Below, piece after piece: positions 1 to 7,125 of a stretch of DNA of 10,372 bases (its first letter is position 1; the number at the start of each line of letters is the position of its first letter). The notes under the pieces were generated by a model. The model did no database searches. It was not told the origin of the DNA and worked only from the letters and a program-made list of their open reading frames with translations. Origin of the DNA: an uncultured Eubacteriales bacterium. Lineage in GTDB: Bacteria; Bacillota; Clostridia; Oscillospirales; Acutalibacteraceae. The DNA is taken from the NCBI GenBank assembly GCA_934465125.1, contig CAKSKO010000023.1, forward strand, positions 1 to 10,372, read 5' to 3'. Position numbers and translations under genes: made by a program.

Positions 1-767
1 ATATATCTATCAATTAGATCATCGACTTTTTTGCGTGTTTTCGTCTTATGCCGGTAGATGCACTCTGCTTTCAGAATGGAGAAAAATTTTTCTGCCATTG
101 CGTTGTCATAGAGATTTCCTTTCCTTGGCATGGGCGGAGTTATGCCGCAAGATTGGGTTAGCTTGAAGTATGCTGGAGATGTGTATTGAAAGCCTTGGTC
201 GCTGTGGAGCTGCAACTCCGCAGCGACTTTCCCTTTCTTCATCGCCAGCCGGATTGTGTCCAGAACAAGATTCACTGTTTGTTGGCTTGCAGTTTTGTAG
301 GACACAATGCTGTTGTCATACAGATCCCGGATCATAGACAAATAAGCATACCTTTTTTGTCTGGATGTAAGAACTATCTGTAACCCATTTTGCATTCGGC
401 CTATCCGCCTGAAACTGACGATTCAGCAGATTTTCATATTTATGTGCCTGTTGGCCGAGACTGATCCACTTCCTGCGGCGGCGAATTTCAGACAATAACC
501 CATATTTTTTCATAACTCTAAGCACAATTTTTGGATTTCTTTCAATATCTCTGTCTCTTAGCCACTTCCAGACCCTACGGTAGCCATAGGTCTTGTCAGT
601 TCTGTTCTGACATTCTTCTATTTCTTTGGCAAGATTCGCATCATGCTCCGGCTGACCGAATCGTTTCACATAATCGTAGTAACCGCTTCAAAGAATTTGC
701 ACATATTAGATATGGGATACTCGTTTCGATGACGATAAATAACTGCATATGTTACCTTTGTCCTCAC
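1..767 (-). pseudogene. IS3-family transposase orfB, frameshifted
   Basis: Three reading-frame segments together give most of a DDE transposase. Starting at the GTG at 767, the N-terminus reads VTYAVIYRHRNEYPIS and ends with MCKFFEA. A frame change near 685, which looks like a small deletion, leads into a segment starting GYYDYVKRFGQPEHD and running to KWVTD, whose Asp is the first catalytic residue (codon near 376). A run of six A residues in the minus strand at about 353-358 then holds one base too many. Removing one A restores TKRYAYLSMIRDLYDNSIV, LHSDQGFQYTS (second catalytic Asp) and DNAMAEKFFSILKAE (catalytic Glu). The reading stays open to the window edge. The active-site residues survive, but at least two frame breaks make this a pseudogene. 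A sequencing error at the A run is possible but would not explain the break near 685. Confidence 0.87.
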
Positions 768-1045
768 TTCCTTTCCACAGACTGCACAAAATCCCTCAGC
801 AGTTCATTCTCAATCTTCAGCCGGGCATTCTCTTTTTTATAGTCCTGTATTGTCTTGTCCGCTTTGGGCCGACCTTTCGGCGGAGGCGCTATTTGCTGCA
901 GCTTGGTTTCTGGCCGAAGCCACACCAACTTTGTATGCTGTATTGGCTAATGCCGTATTTTCGGCTGATTTTCCTTTGGCTCCTACCCGTCTCCAGCTGC
1001 TTCCTGATTCCATCCTTTATGCTTGCCGGCTACTTTTCCTGACAT
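764..1045 (-). pseudogene. IS3-family orfA (HTH protein), frameshifted
   Basis: The ATG at 1045 begins MSGKVAGKHKG and meets an early stop. The next frame carries helix-turn-helix-like text, IRKQLETGRSQRKISRKYG. A third frame carries PPKGRPKADKTIQDY followed by KKENARLKIENELLRDF and the stop at 764-766. The last part is the usual coiled-coil tail of an IS3 OrfA. The stop overlaps the GTG start of orfB, as in intact IS3 elements. At least two frame changes separate the segments, so no full-length OrfA can be made. The HTH normally binds the IS ends together with OrfB. Confidence 0.8.
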
Positions 1046-1052
1046 AACAACA

Positions 1053-1089
1053 CCCCCCGATGTAGTTCTATTATCCTACATTAGGGGGC
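1053..1089. repeat. Palindrome at the IS upstream end
   Basis: A run of C and ATGTAG, then a roughly 10-nt loop, then CTACAT and five G form an imperfect hairpin. It lies 8 bp upstream of the orfA start. On the plus strand it is followed by five T (1090-1094), so it could also stop plus-strand transcripts leaving the IS. The element's terminal inverted repeat most likely begins within it (TGTAGG read on the minus strand, from about 1080). Confidence 0.5.
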
Positions 1090-1177
1090 TTTTTGTCTAT
1101 TGTCCGTTTTTACTGGTTCGGTTCAATTCCTCCGGATTTTGTTTTATGAGCTTCTACATTTTGTTTTTATTGAGGAA

Positions 1178-1680
1178 TTATGCATCAAGTCGGTCAAACT
1201 TCTTTTTTAAAGAAATCAAAGCTTTTTTCTCAATTCTTGAAACATAAGATCTTGATATTTTCATCCTTGCTGCGACTTCTCGTTGCGTTAATGGAATTTT
1301 TCCACCTAATCCATATCTAAGCTCAATAATGATTCTTTCTCTGGGAGATAAGGTTTCTACTATGTATTTATGCAGTTTTTCTGATTTAATTTTTGTATCA
1401 AGATCATCCACAATAGAGTCTTCGGTCGACATTACGTCCATCAAGGTCAATGCGTTCCCGTCTTTGTCGGTATCGATTGGTTCATTCATCGAGACGTCCT
1501 GTGCTGTTTTACGACCGTTTCTGAAAAACATCAATACTTCATTTTCAATACATCTTGCAGCATAGCTTGACAGCCTAATCCCTTTTGTCTGATCAAATGT
1601 ATTCACTGCTTTGATTAGTCCAATCGTACCAATCGAAACAAGATCGTCTTGGTCATTTACGTTGGAGTAATATTTCTTAA
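1178..1680 (-). CDS. sigK: RNA polymerase sporulation sigma factor sigma-K, C-terminal part (3' half of split gene)
   Basis: This part encodes residues 66-231 of pro-sigma-K: the end of region 2 (DLVSIGTIGLIKAVNTFD, then AARCIENEVLMFFRN), a middle linker, and region 4 (LSPRERIIIELRYGL, then TQREVAARMKISRSYVSRIEKKAL), which reads the -35 element. Sigma-K directs late mother-cell genes for coat and spore release. An ATG at 1708 gives an open frame, but its first ten codons (MFFIIPQQLF) are element DNA unrelated to sigma factors, so it is not a true start. Homology begins exactly at KKYYSNVNDQDDL, next to the TTAA at 1677-1680. Joined to the 5' half at 7191-7385 the frame is continuous, with no other lesion, which argues for a working rearranging gene. 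No strong terminator follows; an 8-bp inverted repeat (1125-1132 with 1172-1179) overlaps the stop. Confidence 0.95.
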
Positions 1681-3300
1681 ATAACTGTTGCGGTATGATA
1701 AAAAACATCTTTGATATAGTACAGAAATCACTTGGCCTGTTTTTAAAGAAATAGTTAAGCTGATTTTTTGCCTATCATTTACATTCCCGACTAAAATCTC
1801 GTCAATGACCGACGCCATTAATTCGTCATTGATTTGACCAGAGCAAGAGAGTTCTTTTCTTATTTTTTCTTCGATGATTTTTAAATTTTTCTCTAAATAG
1901 TTTTTATTACTATTGTTTTTTTGCATAAGAGATTGTTCTCTTTTCTTTTCGAAAAGCTTTAAATCTAAACTTTGATTTTGCTTTGTAAAACTATTCAGAT
2001 CAACTTTTTGATCTAGATACAAACTTAGGAGTTTGTCTTTTTTAGATAACAGCCCATTTATTTCTTTTTCTAATTCAGATAAACGAGATTCTTCCTGTTC
2101 TTTTTTTTGGCAATTCTTTAATAAGAGTAAAAGATCATGAATGACTTTTTCACGATTGAACGGTAAGTTTATAAAAATCTCTGATAAAATCTGGTTGATT
2201 TCTTCTGCATGTAATTGTGGAGCAGTACAACCCTTCAAACCATTACTGCGATAACGACGACACTGCCAGACTTCCTTTTTTCCATTTTTTGAGTGTACTG
2301 TTTGATGATGAAAAGAAAGGTGATGCTCCTTACAGATAATTTTTCCGCTATAGGGGTAACGCCTTATTTCCTGGGAAGTTTTTTTATAGGATGCTTCTCC
2401 TCTTTTTTTTAGCTGTAGATTTGCCTTTTCCCATAAAGTTTCATCTACAATCGCCGGAATGCTTTCATCTTTATAAATGACCCATTCTTTCGGATCTAAA
2501 GTAATATTTTTTTTCTGTTTATAGTCGACTGATTTTGTCTTATTTCCGCAATAATACCCTTTATATTTTGGGTTTTTAATGATATTTTTAATCGTTGTCA
2601 TATTAAATGCAGTTTTATTTCGACTGGTGATTCCTTTTTCTGAGAGGTATTGTGATATTTTTCTCACCCCCAATTTTCGATAAACATATAAATGAAAAAT
2701 GGTTCGCACAACGGTTGCTTCTTCTTCATTAATTGTAAGTTTTCCATCCTTTTTGTCATATCCCCAGAGGGAATTATTTCCTAAAACTCTTCCACTTTTA
2801 ATTGATTGTCGAAACCCGAATTTGAGTCGATCGGACAATTTTCGGACTTCATCCTGTGCTACTGCCGCCATAATAACGAGCCGAAATTCGCTGTCTGTAT
2901 CCAGTGTATTGATATTATCATTTTGAAAAAATACTCCTACTTGATATTGGAGGAGTTCTTGTGTGTAGCGAATACTATCTAGCGTACTGCGTGAAAATCG
3001 TGAGATTTCCTTGGTGATAATAAAATCAAATTTTTGTGTTTTAGCATCTTCAATCATCTTTTTAAATTGATTCCGTTTTTTTACACTTGTTCCGCTAATT
3101 CCTTCATCAATATACCCTTCAATATATGTCCAATTTATATTGTTGTTTATCATCGCTTGATAATGAGCGATTTGGTTTTCCAATGAGTTAAGCTGTTCTG
3201 TTTTTTCCGTTGACACTCTTGCATAAAATGTCACTCTAAGAGGTAAATCATAAATGGATTTTCCCATACTTAACTGGTTCCGAATTTCAAGAATATTCAT
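1657..3300 (-). CDS. Large serine recombinase of the skin-type element (SpoIVCA-like)
   Basis: The predicted 547-aa protein excises the element from sigK. The N-terminal resolvase domain (about residues 22-165) contains YARVST with catalytic Ser30, and the conserved EGISGTSVKKR and EISRFSRSTLDSIR segments. The recombinase domain follows (about 175-300, with GVRKISQYL and IIKNPKYKGYY). Next is a zinc-ribbon-like stretch (about 318-365, Cys323, Cys347, Cys358), then a lysine/glutamate-rich coiled coil (about 398-485). The ATG at 3300 is chosen because AGAAGGG lies 8 nt upstream and homology starts soon after; an open start at 3384 has no such support. It lies 43 bp behind the small gene at 3344-3469, so the two are probably one operon. 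Its last seven codons (LRNITPT) are read from the TTAA core and sigK DNA, so its C-terminus depends on the integrated state. Confidence 0.95.
   Translation of the reverse strand: MNILEIRNQLSMGKSIYDLPLRVTFYARVSTEKTEQLNSLENQIAHYQAMINNNINWTYIEGYIDEGISGTSVKKRNQFKKMIEDAKTQKFDFIITKEISRFSRSTLDSIRYTQELLQYQVGVFFQNDNINTLDTDSEFRLVIMAAVAQDEVRKLSDRLKFGFRQSIKSGRVLGNNSLWGYDKKDGKLTINEEEATVVRTIFHLYVYRKLGVRKISQYLSEKGITSRNKTAFNMTTIKNIIKNPKYKGYYCGNKTKSVDYKQKKNITLDPKEWVIYKDESIPAIVDETLWEKANLQLKKRGEASYKKTSQEIRRYPYSGKIICKEHHLSFHHQTVHSKNGKKEVWQCRRYRSNGLKGCTAPQLHAEEINQILSEIFINLPFNREKVIHDLLLLLKNCQKKEQEESRLSELEKEINGLLSKKDKLLSLYLDQKVDLNSFTKQNQSLDLKLFEKKREQSLMQKNNSNKNYLEKNLKIIEEKIRKELSCSGQINDELMASVIDEILVGNVNDRQKISLTISLKTGQVISVLYQRCFLSYRNSYLRNITPT
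1677..1680. other. Attachment-site core TTAA at the sigK 3' junction
   Basis: TTAA is the only sequence shared by the two sigK/element boundaries when the halves are joined in frame. On the minus strand the flanks are CAACAGTTAT (element side) and GAAATATTACTCC (sigK side). Recombination within these four bases gives codons ATT ATT AAG AAA across the join. Serine recombinases exchange at a 2-bp core, so the true crossover lies inside TTAA. Confidence 0.75.
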
Positions 3301-3343
3301 CTGAATGTTCCCTTCTTCTCTTACATAAGATAAGTTTGTATGA

Positions 3344-3469
3344 CTAAACGTCCTTTTTTTGGGCGTTAATTTGGTCGACAGCATTCTTATAAATAGTCTC
3401 TGAAATTAGTTTATCCCGGTAAACGCTGTTCAAAAGCGCTTTCATAATTTCAGTCTCAATTTTTTTCAA
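3344..3469 (-). CDS. Small SHOCT-like protein upstream of the recombinase
   Basis: This is a 41-aa protein. A TTG start at 3469 is chosen because AGAGGTG lies 7 nt upstream. A longer reading from a TTG at 3535 would put its start inside the predicted promoter and has no ribosome site. The core, IMKALLNSVYRDKLISETIYKNAV, split as IMKALLNSVYRDK then LISETIYKNAV, resembles the short SHOCT module (helix, glycine/lysine-leucine-isoleucine turn, second helix). Small SHOCT-like proteins often sit directly upstream of clostridial serine recombinases. The gene ends 43 bp before the recombinase start, so co-expression is likely. A role as an excision or directionality helper is a guess from position alone; the RDF of the C. 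difficile skin element is also a small protein, but no homology is claimed here. Confidence 0.55.
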   Translation of the reverse strand: MKKIETEIMKALLNSVYRDKLISETIYKNAVDQINAQKKDV

Positions 3470-3473
3470 ACTC

Positions 3474-3501
3474 TTGCACCTCTTTTTCAATATGTTATAA
3501 T
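3474..3501 (+). promoter_or_regulatory. Candidate sigma-A promoter for the PAP2 gene
   Basis: TTGCAC (3474-3479) and TATAAT (3496-3501) are spaced 16 bp apart, and TG two bases before the -10 makes it an extended -10. The predicted start is near 3508, about 50 nt before the ATG. It overlaps the ribosome site of the small gene and faces the recombinase promoter, so the two promoters are interleaved. Confidence 0.55.
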
Positions 3502-3502
3502 T

Positions 3503-3534
3503 CTTTATATGTTTCGACCAATTTGTCCTATACA
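3503..3534 (-). promoter_or_regulatory. Candidate sigma-E/SpoIIID promoter of the recombinase operon
   Basis: On the minus strand, TAGGACAAAT (3521-3530) matches the SpoIIID consensus WWRRACARNY at all ten positions. CATATAAA (3504-3511) is close to the sigma-E -10 box CATACAAT (six of eight). GTATAGG, 15 bp upstream, is a weaker -35. Transcription would start near 3496, about 27 nt before the TTG at 3469. SpoIIID and sigma-E control the recombinase gene of the B. subtilis skin, so the placement makes sense. A second sigma-E-like box, CATACAAAC, lies at 3334-3342 just upstream of the recombinase start, but without a clear -35. Confidence 0.5.
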
Positions 3535-3557
3535 AATAACAATAAAAGGAGCATAAA

Positions 3558-4115
3558 ATGGATTTTATTCAAAATATTGATAATAAAATTTTATTTGCAA
3601 TTCAAAACCTGCATTATCCTGTTTTAGATCAAATTATGATTTTTATCACCAAACTCGGTAATATTGGATTTATTTGGTTTTTAATCACTATTATTCTATT
3701 AACTACGAAAAAATATCGGCGATATGGTTTGATTCTATGTATTTCTATTTGTATTAGTGTTTTTTTGGGAAACTTTCTATTGAAACCTTTGATTGCAAGG
3801 GTTCGACCATGCGATACTTTTACAGATATTCCCTTACTCATTCAAAATCCAGAGGAATATTCTTTTCCATCCGGACATGCTACCTCTTCCTTTGCTGCAG
3901 CGACAGTGCTATTTTTTTCCAATAAAAAGTGGGCAGTTTGGGCGTTTCTCTTAGCAGCTCTTATTTCCTTCTCTAGGGTGTATTTATTTGTCCATTATCC
4001 AAGCGATATTATCGGGGGTGCTATTCTAGGAATCGGAGTGTCTCTTTTGATCGTTTATGGCTTTAAGATTATCATGCCACCATCGAAACATATTCATCAA
4101 AAACGTTTTCATTAG
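3558..4115 (+). CDS. PAP2-family membrane phosphatase (undecaprenyl-diphosphatase-like)
   Basis: The predicted protein is a 185-aa integral membrane enzyme that removes phosphate from a lipid phosphate or diphosphate, possibly undecaprenyl diphosphate as in BcrC. The three PAP2 signatures are complete: KPLIARVRP (Lys76, Arg83), PSGH at 104-107, and SRVYLFVHYPSD with Arg140, His146 and Asp150 (nucleophile-type His146). Hydrophobic segments lie at about 22-50, 57-75, 108-121, 126-142 and 151-170, and the C-terminus is basic. AAGGAG precedes the ATG by 7 nt. It lies divergent from the recombinase operon and convergent with the hydrogenase gene. It is cargo with no evident role in excision. Substrate cannot be fixed from sequence; phosphatidylglycerophosphate or another lipid phosphate is also possible. 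Confidence 0.92.
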   Translation: MDFIQNIDNKILFAIQNLHYPVLDQIMIFITKLGNIGFIWFLITIILLTTKKYRRYGLILCISICISVFLGNFLLKPLIARVRPCDTFTDIPLLIQNPEEYSFPSGHATSSFAAATVLFFSNKKWAVWAFLLAALISFSRVYLFVHYPSDIIGGAILGIGVSLLIVYGFKIIMPPSKHIHQKRFH

Positions 4116-4131
4116 AAAATGAGCATGACTA

Positions 4132-4178
4132 CAAAAGAACACCTGCGTTGCTAAATAAGCAACGCAGGTGTTCTTTTG
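4132..4178. terminator. Bidirectional intrinsic terminator between convergent genes
   Basis: A perfect 20-bp stem (4132-4151 with 4159-4178) has a 7-nt loop, TAAATAA. It begins CAAAAGAACACC and ends GGTGTTCTTTTG, so each strand has a T-rich 3' arm. It sits between the ends of the PAP2 gene (plus) and the hydrogenase gene (minus) and can serve both. Confidence 0.9.
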
Positions 4179-4224
4179 AGCAGTTCAAATTTTTAATGAT
4201 TGAAAGTTATTTGTTTTAATTTCC

Positions 4225-5475
4225 CTATTCAAAGTGTCGGATAAAAATATCACTGCTTTCAAGAAAGCTTTCCACTGTATGAAATCCTAAACGTCGGAGC
4301 AATTCAATCACATAAGGATTATCAATTGGCGTTGGATATATAGCTTGATCACCGTATTTATCGACGTTTTCACGTCCTTCTTCCCGATTTATAATTGCTT
4401 TTGGACCGCCTACACAACCTTCGATGCATCCCATCCCTTCAAAAAAGTTTGCATCACGTTTTCCTTGTATCAGATCATTAACCATTGCTTTACAAGCTCT
4501 TACACCATCGGCCTTTTGTGTTTTAATTGCAATTTTACGATCTGGGTCTAGACGTTCCACAGTACTTTTCACTGCCTCGCTCACACCGCCTGAACGGGCA
4601 TAAATCCTACCTGCACGAGACGAATGGTCTTTTGTAGTCTCTTTCATTTTTAAAGGATCTATTTGAGCAAATTCAAAGACATCTTGAATTTCCTGAAACG
4701 TTAATACAAAATCCACTGCCCCAACTAAATCTGGCTCTCTCGCTTCCGCCTTTTTAGCAATACATGGTCCGATAAAAACAGTGGTTGCATCATGGTGCAG
4801 CTTTTTGACAGTTCGCCCGCATGCGATCATCGGAGAAACAGCGCTCGGGACATGCGGCATTAACTCGTGATAAATTTTACGGATCATCGCAATCCAAATC
4901 GGGCAGCAACAGCTCGTCAGCTGAAAATCATTTTCACCGTGAATGTTATGTTGGAATTCCAATGCTTCCTTTAGCGTTAAAATATCAGCAAACAAAGCAA
5001 CCTCCACCATCCCGTCAAACCCCAGCGCTTTAAACGCATTGCGCAGTTTCCCGGGAGTAACTTCTTGACTAAACTGCCCAATAAATGCCGGCGCGATCAA
5101 TGCATAAACGGGTCCTTTTTTTGAGCGAATGGCTTCTAATACCGGCAAAATATCACGACTAGCTTTTAATTTCTCCGCTTTGCAGCTATCAACACATGTA
5201 GAGCATCCGACACATAAATCGTCGTTGATCATCACATTGCCATTTTCGCGGTATAATGCATCAAACGCACATTTTCCTTTGCAAGAATCGGAATCATCTG
5301 AAGAGCAGGTACAATCCCCGATACGCCAAACCAATCCGTTCTTTTTAGGATTCAATAAGCAATCCAGATGATACGGATTATAGGAATGTTTCTTAAGTTC
5401 CTCTATTTCCTTGTTTTTTTGATCGTTTACTGACGCCTTGACCAAACGTTGATATAATTCTTCAAATGTAGTCAT
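4225..5475 (-). CDS. [FeFe]-hydrogenase-like protein, group-D-like monomeric type
   Basis: The 416-aa protein has two N-terminal cysteine clusters for [4Fe-4S] centres: Cys55, 57, 65, 69, and CVGCSTCVDSC with Cys88, 91, 94, 98. An H-cluster domain follows: L1 TSCCCPIW at 187-194, SAVSPMIACGR at 211-221, GPCIAKKAEA with Cys238 and Lys241, and EGMGCIEGCVGGP with Cys350 and Cys354. All H-cluster ligands are present. The SPM and GCVGGP forms fit the small group C/D proteins, many of which are thought to sense redox or H2 rather than make H2 in bulk. L1 has one more Cys than the TSCCPxW of catalytic group A enzymes. No PAS or kinase domain is attached. GGAAGGG precedes the ATG. It is divergent from gapN across a 136-bp gap, with a shared inverted motif. 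Cytosolic. Whether it is sensory or catalytic is unresolved; it needs HydEFG from elsewhere. Confidence 0.9.
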   Translation of the reverse strand: MTTFEELYQRLVKASVNDQKNKEIEELKKHSYNPYHLDCLLNPKKNGLVWRIGDCTCSSDDSDSCKGKCAFDALYRENGNVMINDDLCVGCSTCVDSCKAEKLKASRDILPVLEAIRSKKGPVYALIAPAFIGQFSQEVTPGKLRNAFKALGFDGMVEVALFADILTLKEALEFQHNIHGENDFQLTSCCCPIWIAMIRKIYHELMPHVPSAVSPMIACGRTVKKLHHDATTVFIGPCIAKKAEAREPDLVGAVDFVLTFQEIQDVFEFAQIDPLKMKETTKDHSSRAGRIYARSGGVSEAVKSTVERLDPDRKIAIKTQKADGVRACKAMVNDLIQGKRDANFFEGMGCIEGCVGGPKAIINREEGRENVDKYGDQAIYPTPIDNPYVIELLRRLGFHTVESFLESSDIFIRHFE

Positions 5476-5505
5476 ATTATCCCTTCCTTGGTTCTATTAT
5501 TTTAT

Positions 5506-5589
5506 TAGTATATCATATTGATAGAAAAAAATCTTTCACTCTGTTTTGTTTTCTTTTTAGTATGGGACAGAGCACCTTTTGATATACTA
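5506..5589. promoter_or_regulatory. Divergent promoter region with a 10-bp inverted motif
   Basis: TAGTATATCA (5506-5515) and TGATATACTA (5580-5589) are perfect inverted copies, 64 bp apart. Each includes an extended -10 (TGATATACT), one facing the hydrogenase gene and one facing gapN. Clear -35 boxes are missing on both sides, which would suit extended -10 promoters or an activator. The match may be shared promoter sequence, or half-sites for a regulator controlling both genes. Confidence 0.5.
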
Positions 5590-5611
5590 GTACCTGAAAG
5601 GGTGAACAAAT

Positions 5612-7090
5612 ATGTTTGAGAATTTATGTAACGAAAATAGGGAATATAAAAATTTACTAGATGGTCATTGGGTGGAATCCTCCTCGAAAAATCTGATTAC
5701 GATCGAGTCACCGGTCGACGGGTCAGTTATCGGAAGAGTACAATCGATGACGCAGGACGAAGTAGATATTGCCATTAAAAATACAAAAAAGAATCTAAAC
5801 CTCTGGTCAAACACCCCGGTTTATAAACGTGCTAATATCTTTTATAAAGCAGCTACACTTTTAGAAGAATCTGCGCAGACAATTGCGGATCTACTAGTAA
5901 TGGAAATTGCAAAGGATAAAAAATCATCGTTATCCGAAGTGCAACGGACTGCGGATTTTTTACGATACACTGCAGATATTGGAAAAAGCATGGAGGGGCA
6001 AGCAATCAGTGGGGAAAACTTTCCGGGCGGAACAAGAAACAAAATGTCGTATGTCACAAGAGTACCACTCGGAACAGTCTTAGCAATTTCTCCGTTCAAT
6101 TATCCTGTTAATCTTTCCGTATCTAAAATAGCGCCGGCACTGATTGGTGGAAACGCTGTTATTTTAAAGCCACCAACACAAGGAGCAATTAGTGCGCTTC
6201 ATCTTGCCGAGATTTTGCAGCAAGCCGGCCTTCCAAACGGTATTTTAAATACTATAACCGGCCGGGGAAGTGAAATCGGAGATTATGTTGTAACACACTC
6301 TGGTATTAACTTCATTAACTTTACGGGTAGCACGAAGATTGGAAAACATATTGCAAAAATATCCCAAATGGTGCCTCTTCTTTTAGAATTGGGAGGAAAA
6401 GACGCTGCTATCGTATTAGAAGACGCCGATCTTGACTTTACCGCGCAGAATATCGTTTCAGGAGCCTATTCTTATTCCGGTCAGCGGTGTACGGCGGTAA
6501 AACGTATTCTGGTAGTTGAGAAAGTCGCCGACCAACTAATCGAAAAATTAAAACCTCTTGTAGAACAACTCACTGTCGGAGATCCAAGAGACAATGCAAC
6601 AATTGTGCCGTTGATCGACAGTAAATCAGTTGCTTTTGTAAACGATCTGATCGATGACGCATTAAAAAAGGGAGCAACGCTTGTTACCGGTAACCAAACA
6701 ACAAACAATTTAATTGCTCCGACTCTTCTTGATCACGTCACCACCGATATGACTGTTGCGTGGGAAGAACCATTCGGTCCGGTTCTTCCTATTATCAGAG
6801 TAAAGAGTGTAGAAGAAGCAATTTCGATTGCCAACCGTTCTGAATACGGGTTACAAGCGTCTGTCTTTACAAACAGGATTGATTGCGCGTTCTGTATTGC
6901 GGACCGCCTGGAAGTTGGAACAGTCCAGATCAACAATAAAACGGAACGTGGACCGGATCATTTTCCGTTTCTCGGCGTGAAGTCTTCTGGGATGGGTACA
7001 CAGGGAGTGAAGTATTCGATTGAAGCGATGACCCGTCCGAAAGCGGTCGTTGTGAATTTATCAGATCAGACATGTAAGTTTTCTTTATAA
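5612..7090 (+). CDS. gapN: NADP-dependent non-phosphorylating glyceraldehyde-3-phosphate dehydrogenase
   Basis: The enzyme oxidises glyceraldehyde-3-phosphate straight to 3-phosphoglycerate and makes NADPH, bypassing GAPDH and phosphoglycerate kinase at the cost of one ATP. The 492-aa protein has the full aldehyde dehydrogenase fold. Catalytic residues are Asn163 (PFNYP), Glu259 (LELGGK) and Cys293 (SGQRC). Arg112, Tyr164, Arg292 and Arg446 line up with the substrate-phosphate residues of Streptococcus mutans GapN at a constant offset of nine, and RGPDHFPFLG is a GapN signature. This makes GapN much more likely than a general aldehyde dehydrogenase. GAAAGGGTG lies 7 nt before the ATG. It is divergent from the hydrogenase gene and ends about 100 bp from the attachment site; it is cargo of the element. 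pfk lies just beyond sigK, but outside the element. Confidence 0.95.
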   Translation: MFENLCNENREYKNLLDGHWVESSSKNLITIESPVDGSVIGRVQSMTQDEVDIAIKNTKKNLNLWSNTPVYKRANIFYKAATLLEESAQTIADLLVMEIAKDKKSSLSEVQRTADFLRYTADIGKSMEGQAISGENFPGGTRNKMSYVTRVPLGTVLAISPFNYPVNLSVSKIAPALIGGNAVILKPPTQGAISALHLAEILQQAGLPNGILNTITGRGSEIGDYVVTHSGINFINFTGSTKIGKHIAKISQMVPLLLELGGKDAAIVLEDADLDFTAQNIVSGAYSYSGQRCTAVKRILVVEKVADQLIEKLKPLVEQLTVGDPRDNATIVPLIDSKSVAFVNDLIDDALKKGATLVTGNQTTNNLIAPTLLDHVTTDMTVAWEEPFGPVLPIIRVKSVEEAISIANRSEYGLQASVFTNRIDCAFCIADRLEVGTVQINNKTERGPDHFPFLGVKSSGMGTQGVKYSIEAMTRPKAVVVNLSDQTCKFSL

Positions 7091-7092
7091 TA

Positions 7093-7125
7093 AAATGGGA
7101 ACAGCTCTTACGACTGTTCCCATTT
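7093..7125. terminator. Intrinsic terminator after gapN
   Basis: A 12-bp perfect stem, AAATGGGAACAG with CTGTTCCCATTT, has a 9-nt loop and lies 2 bp after the gapN stop. It is followed by ATTATATTA on the plus strand, and A-rich sequence precedes it. It may also stop minus-strand transcripts that enter the element from the unrearranged sigK 5' half. Confidence 0.85.

Larger units (their letters stand above)
1..1089 (-). mobile_element. Decayed IS3-family (IS150-like) insertion sequence, cut by window start
   Basis: This is a two-gene IS3-family element on the minus strand, with orfA followed by an overlapping orfB. The orfA C-terminus is leucine-zipper-like, and orfB encodes an HTH_21/rve DDE transposase. 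The transposase motifs can be followed across several reading frames, so the copy looks inactive. The upstream end probably lies near 1080-1089, where an imperfect palindrome sits just before the orfA start. The other end, with the last codons of orfB and its terminal repeat, lies outside the window. No target-site duplication can be checked. It sits about 90 bp downstream of the sigK 3' half and outside the skin-type element. The family call is firm; the exact end is uncertain. Confidence 0.88.

Noticed and set aside
1053..1094. Hairpin as the sigK terminator
   Set aside because: The T run follows it on the plus strand, not on the sigK strand, and it sits at the IS end next to orfA.
1681..1708. 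ATG at 1708 as a true start of a stand-alone sigma factor
   Set aside because: Its first ten codons are element DNA with no sigma homology, region 2 would be truncated, and the missing part is found at 7191-7385.
3301..3384. Longer recombinase start at 3384
   Set aside because: No ribosome site, overlaps the small gene, and the extra 28 residues resemble nothing in the family; the ATG at 3300 has AGAAGGG 8 nt upstream.
4225..5475. Main catalytic fermentative hydrogenase (HydA group A)
   Set aside because: Too short, lacks the [2Fe-2S] and extra ferredoxin-like domains, and its L1 and L2 loops fit the group C/D type.
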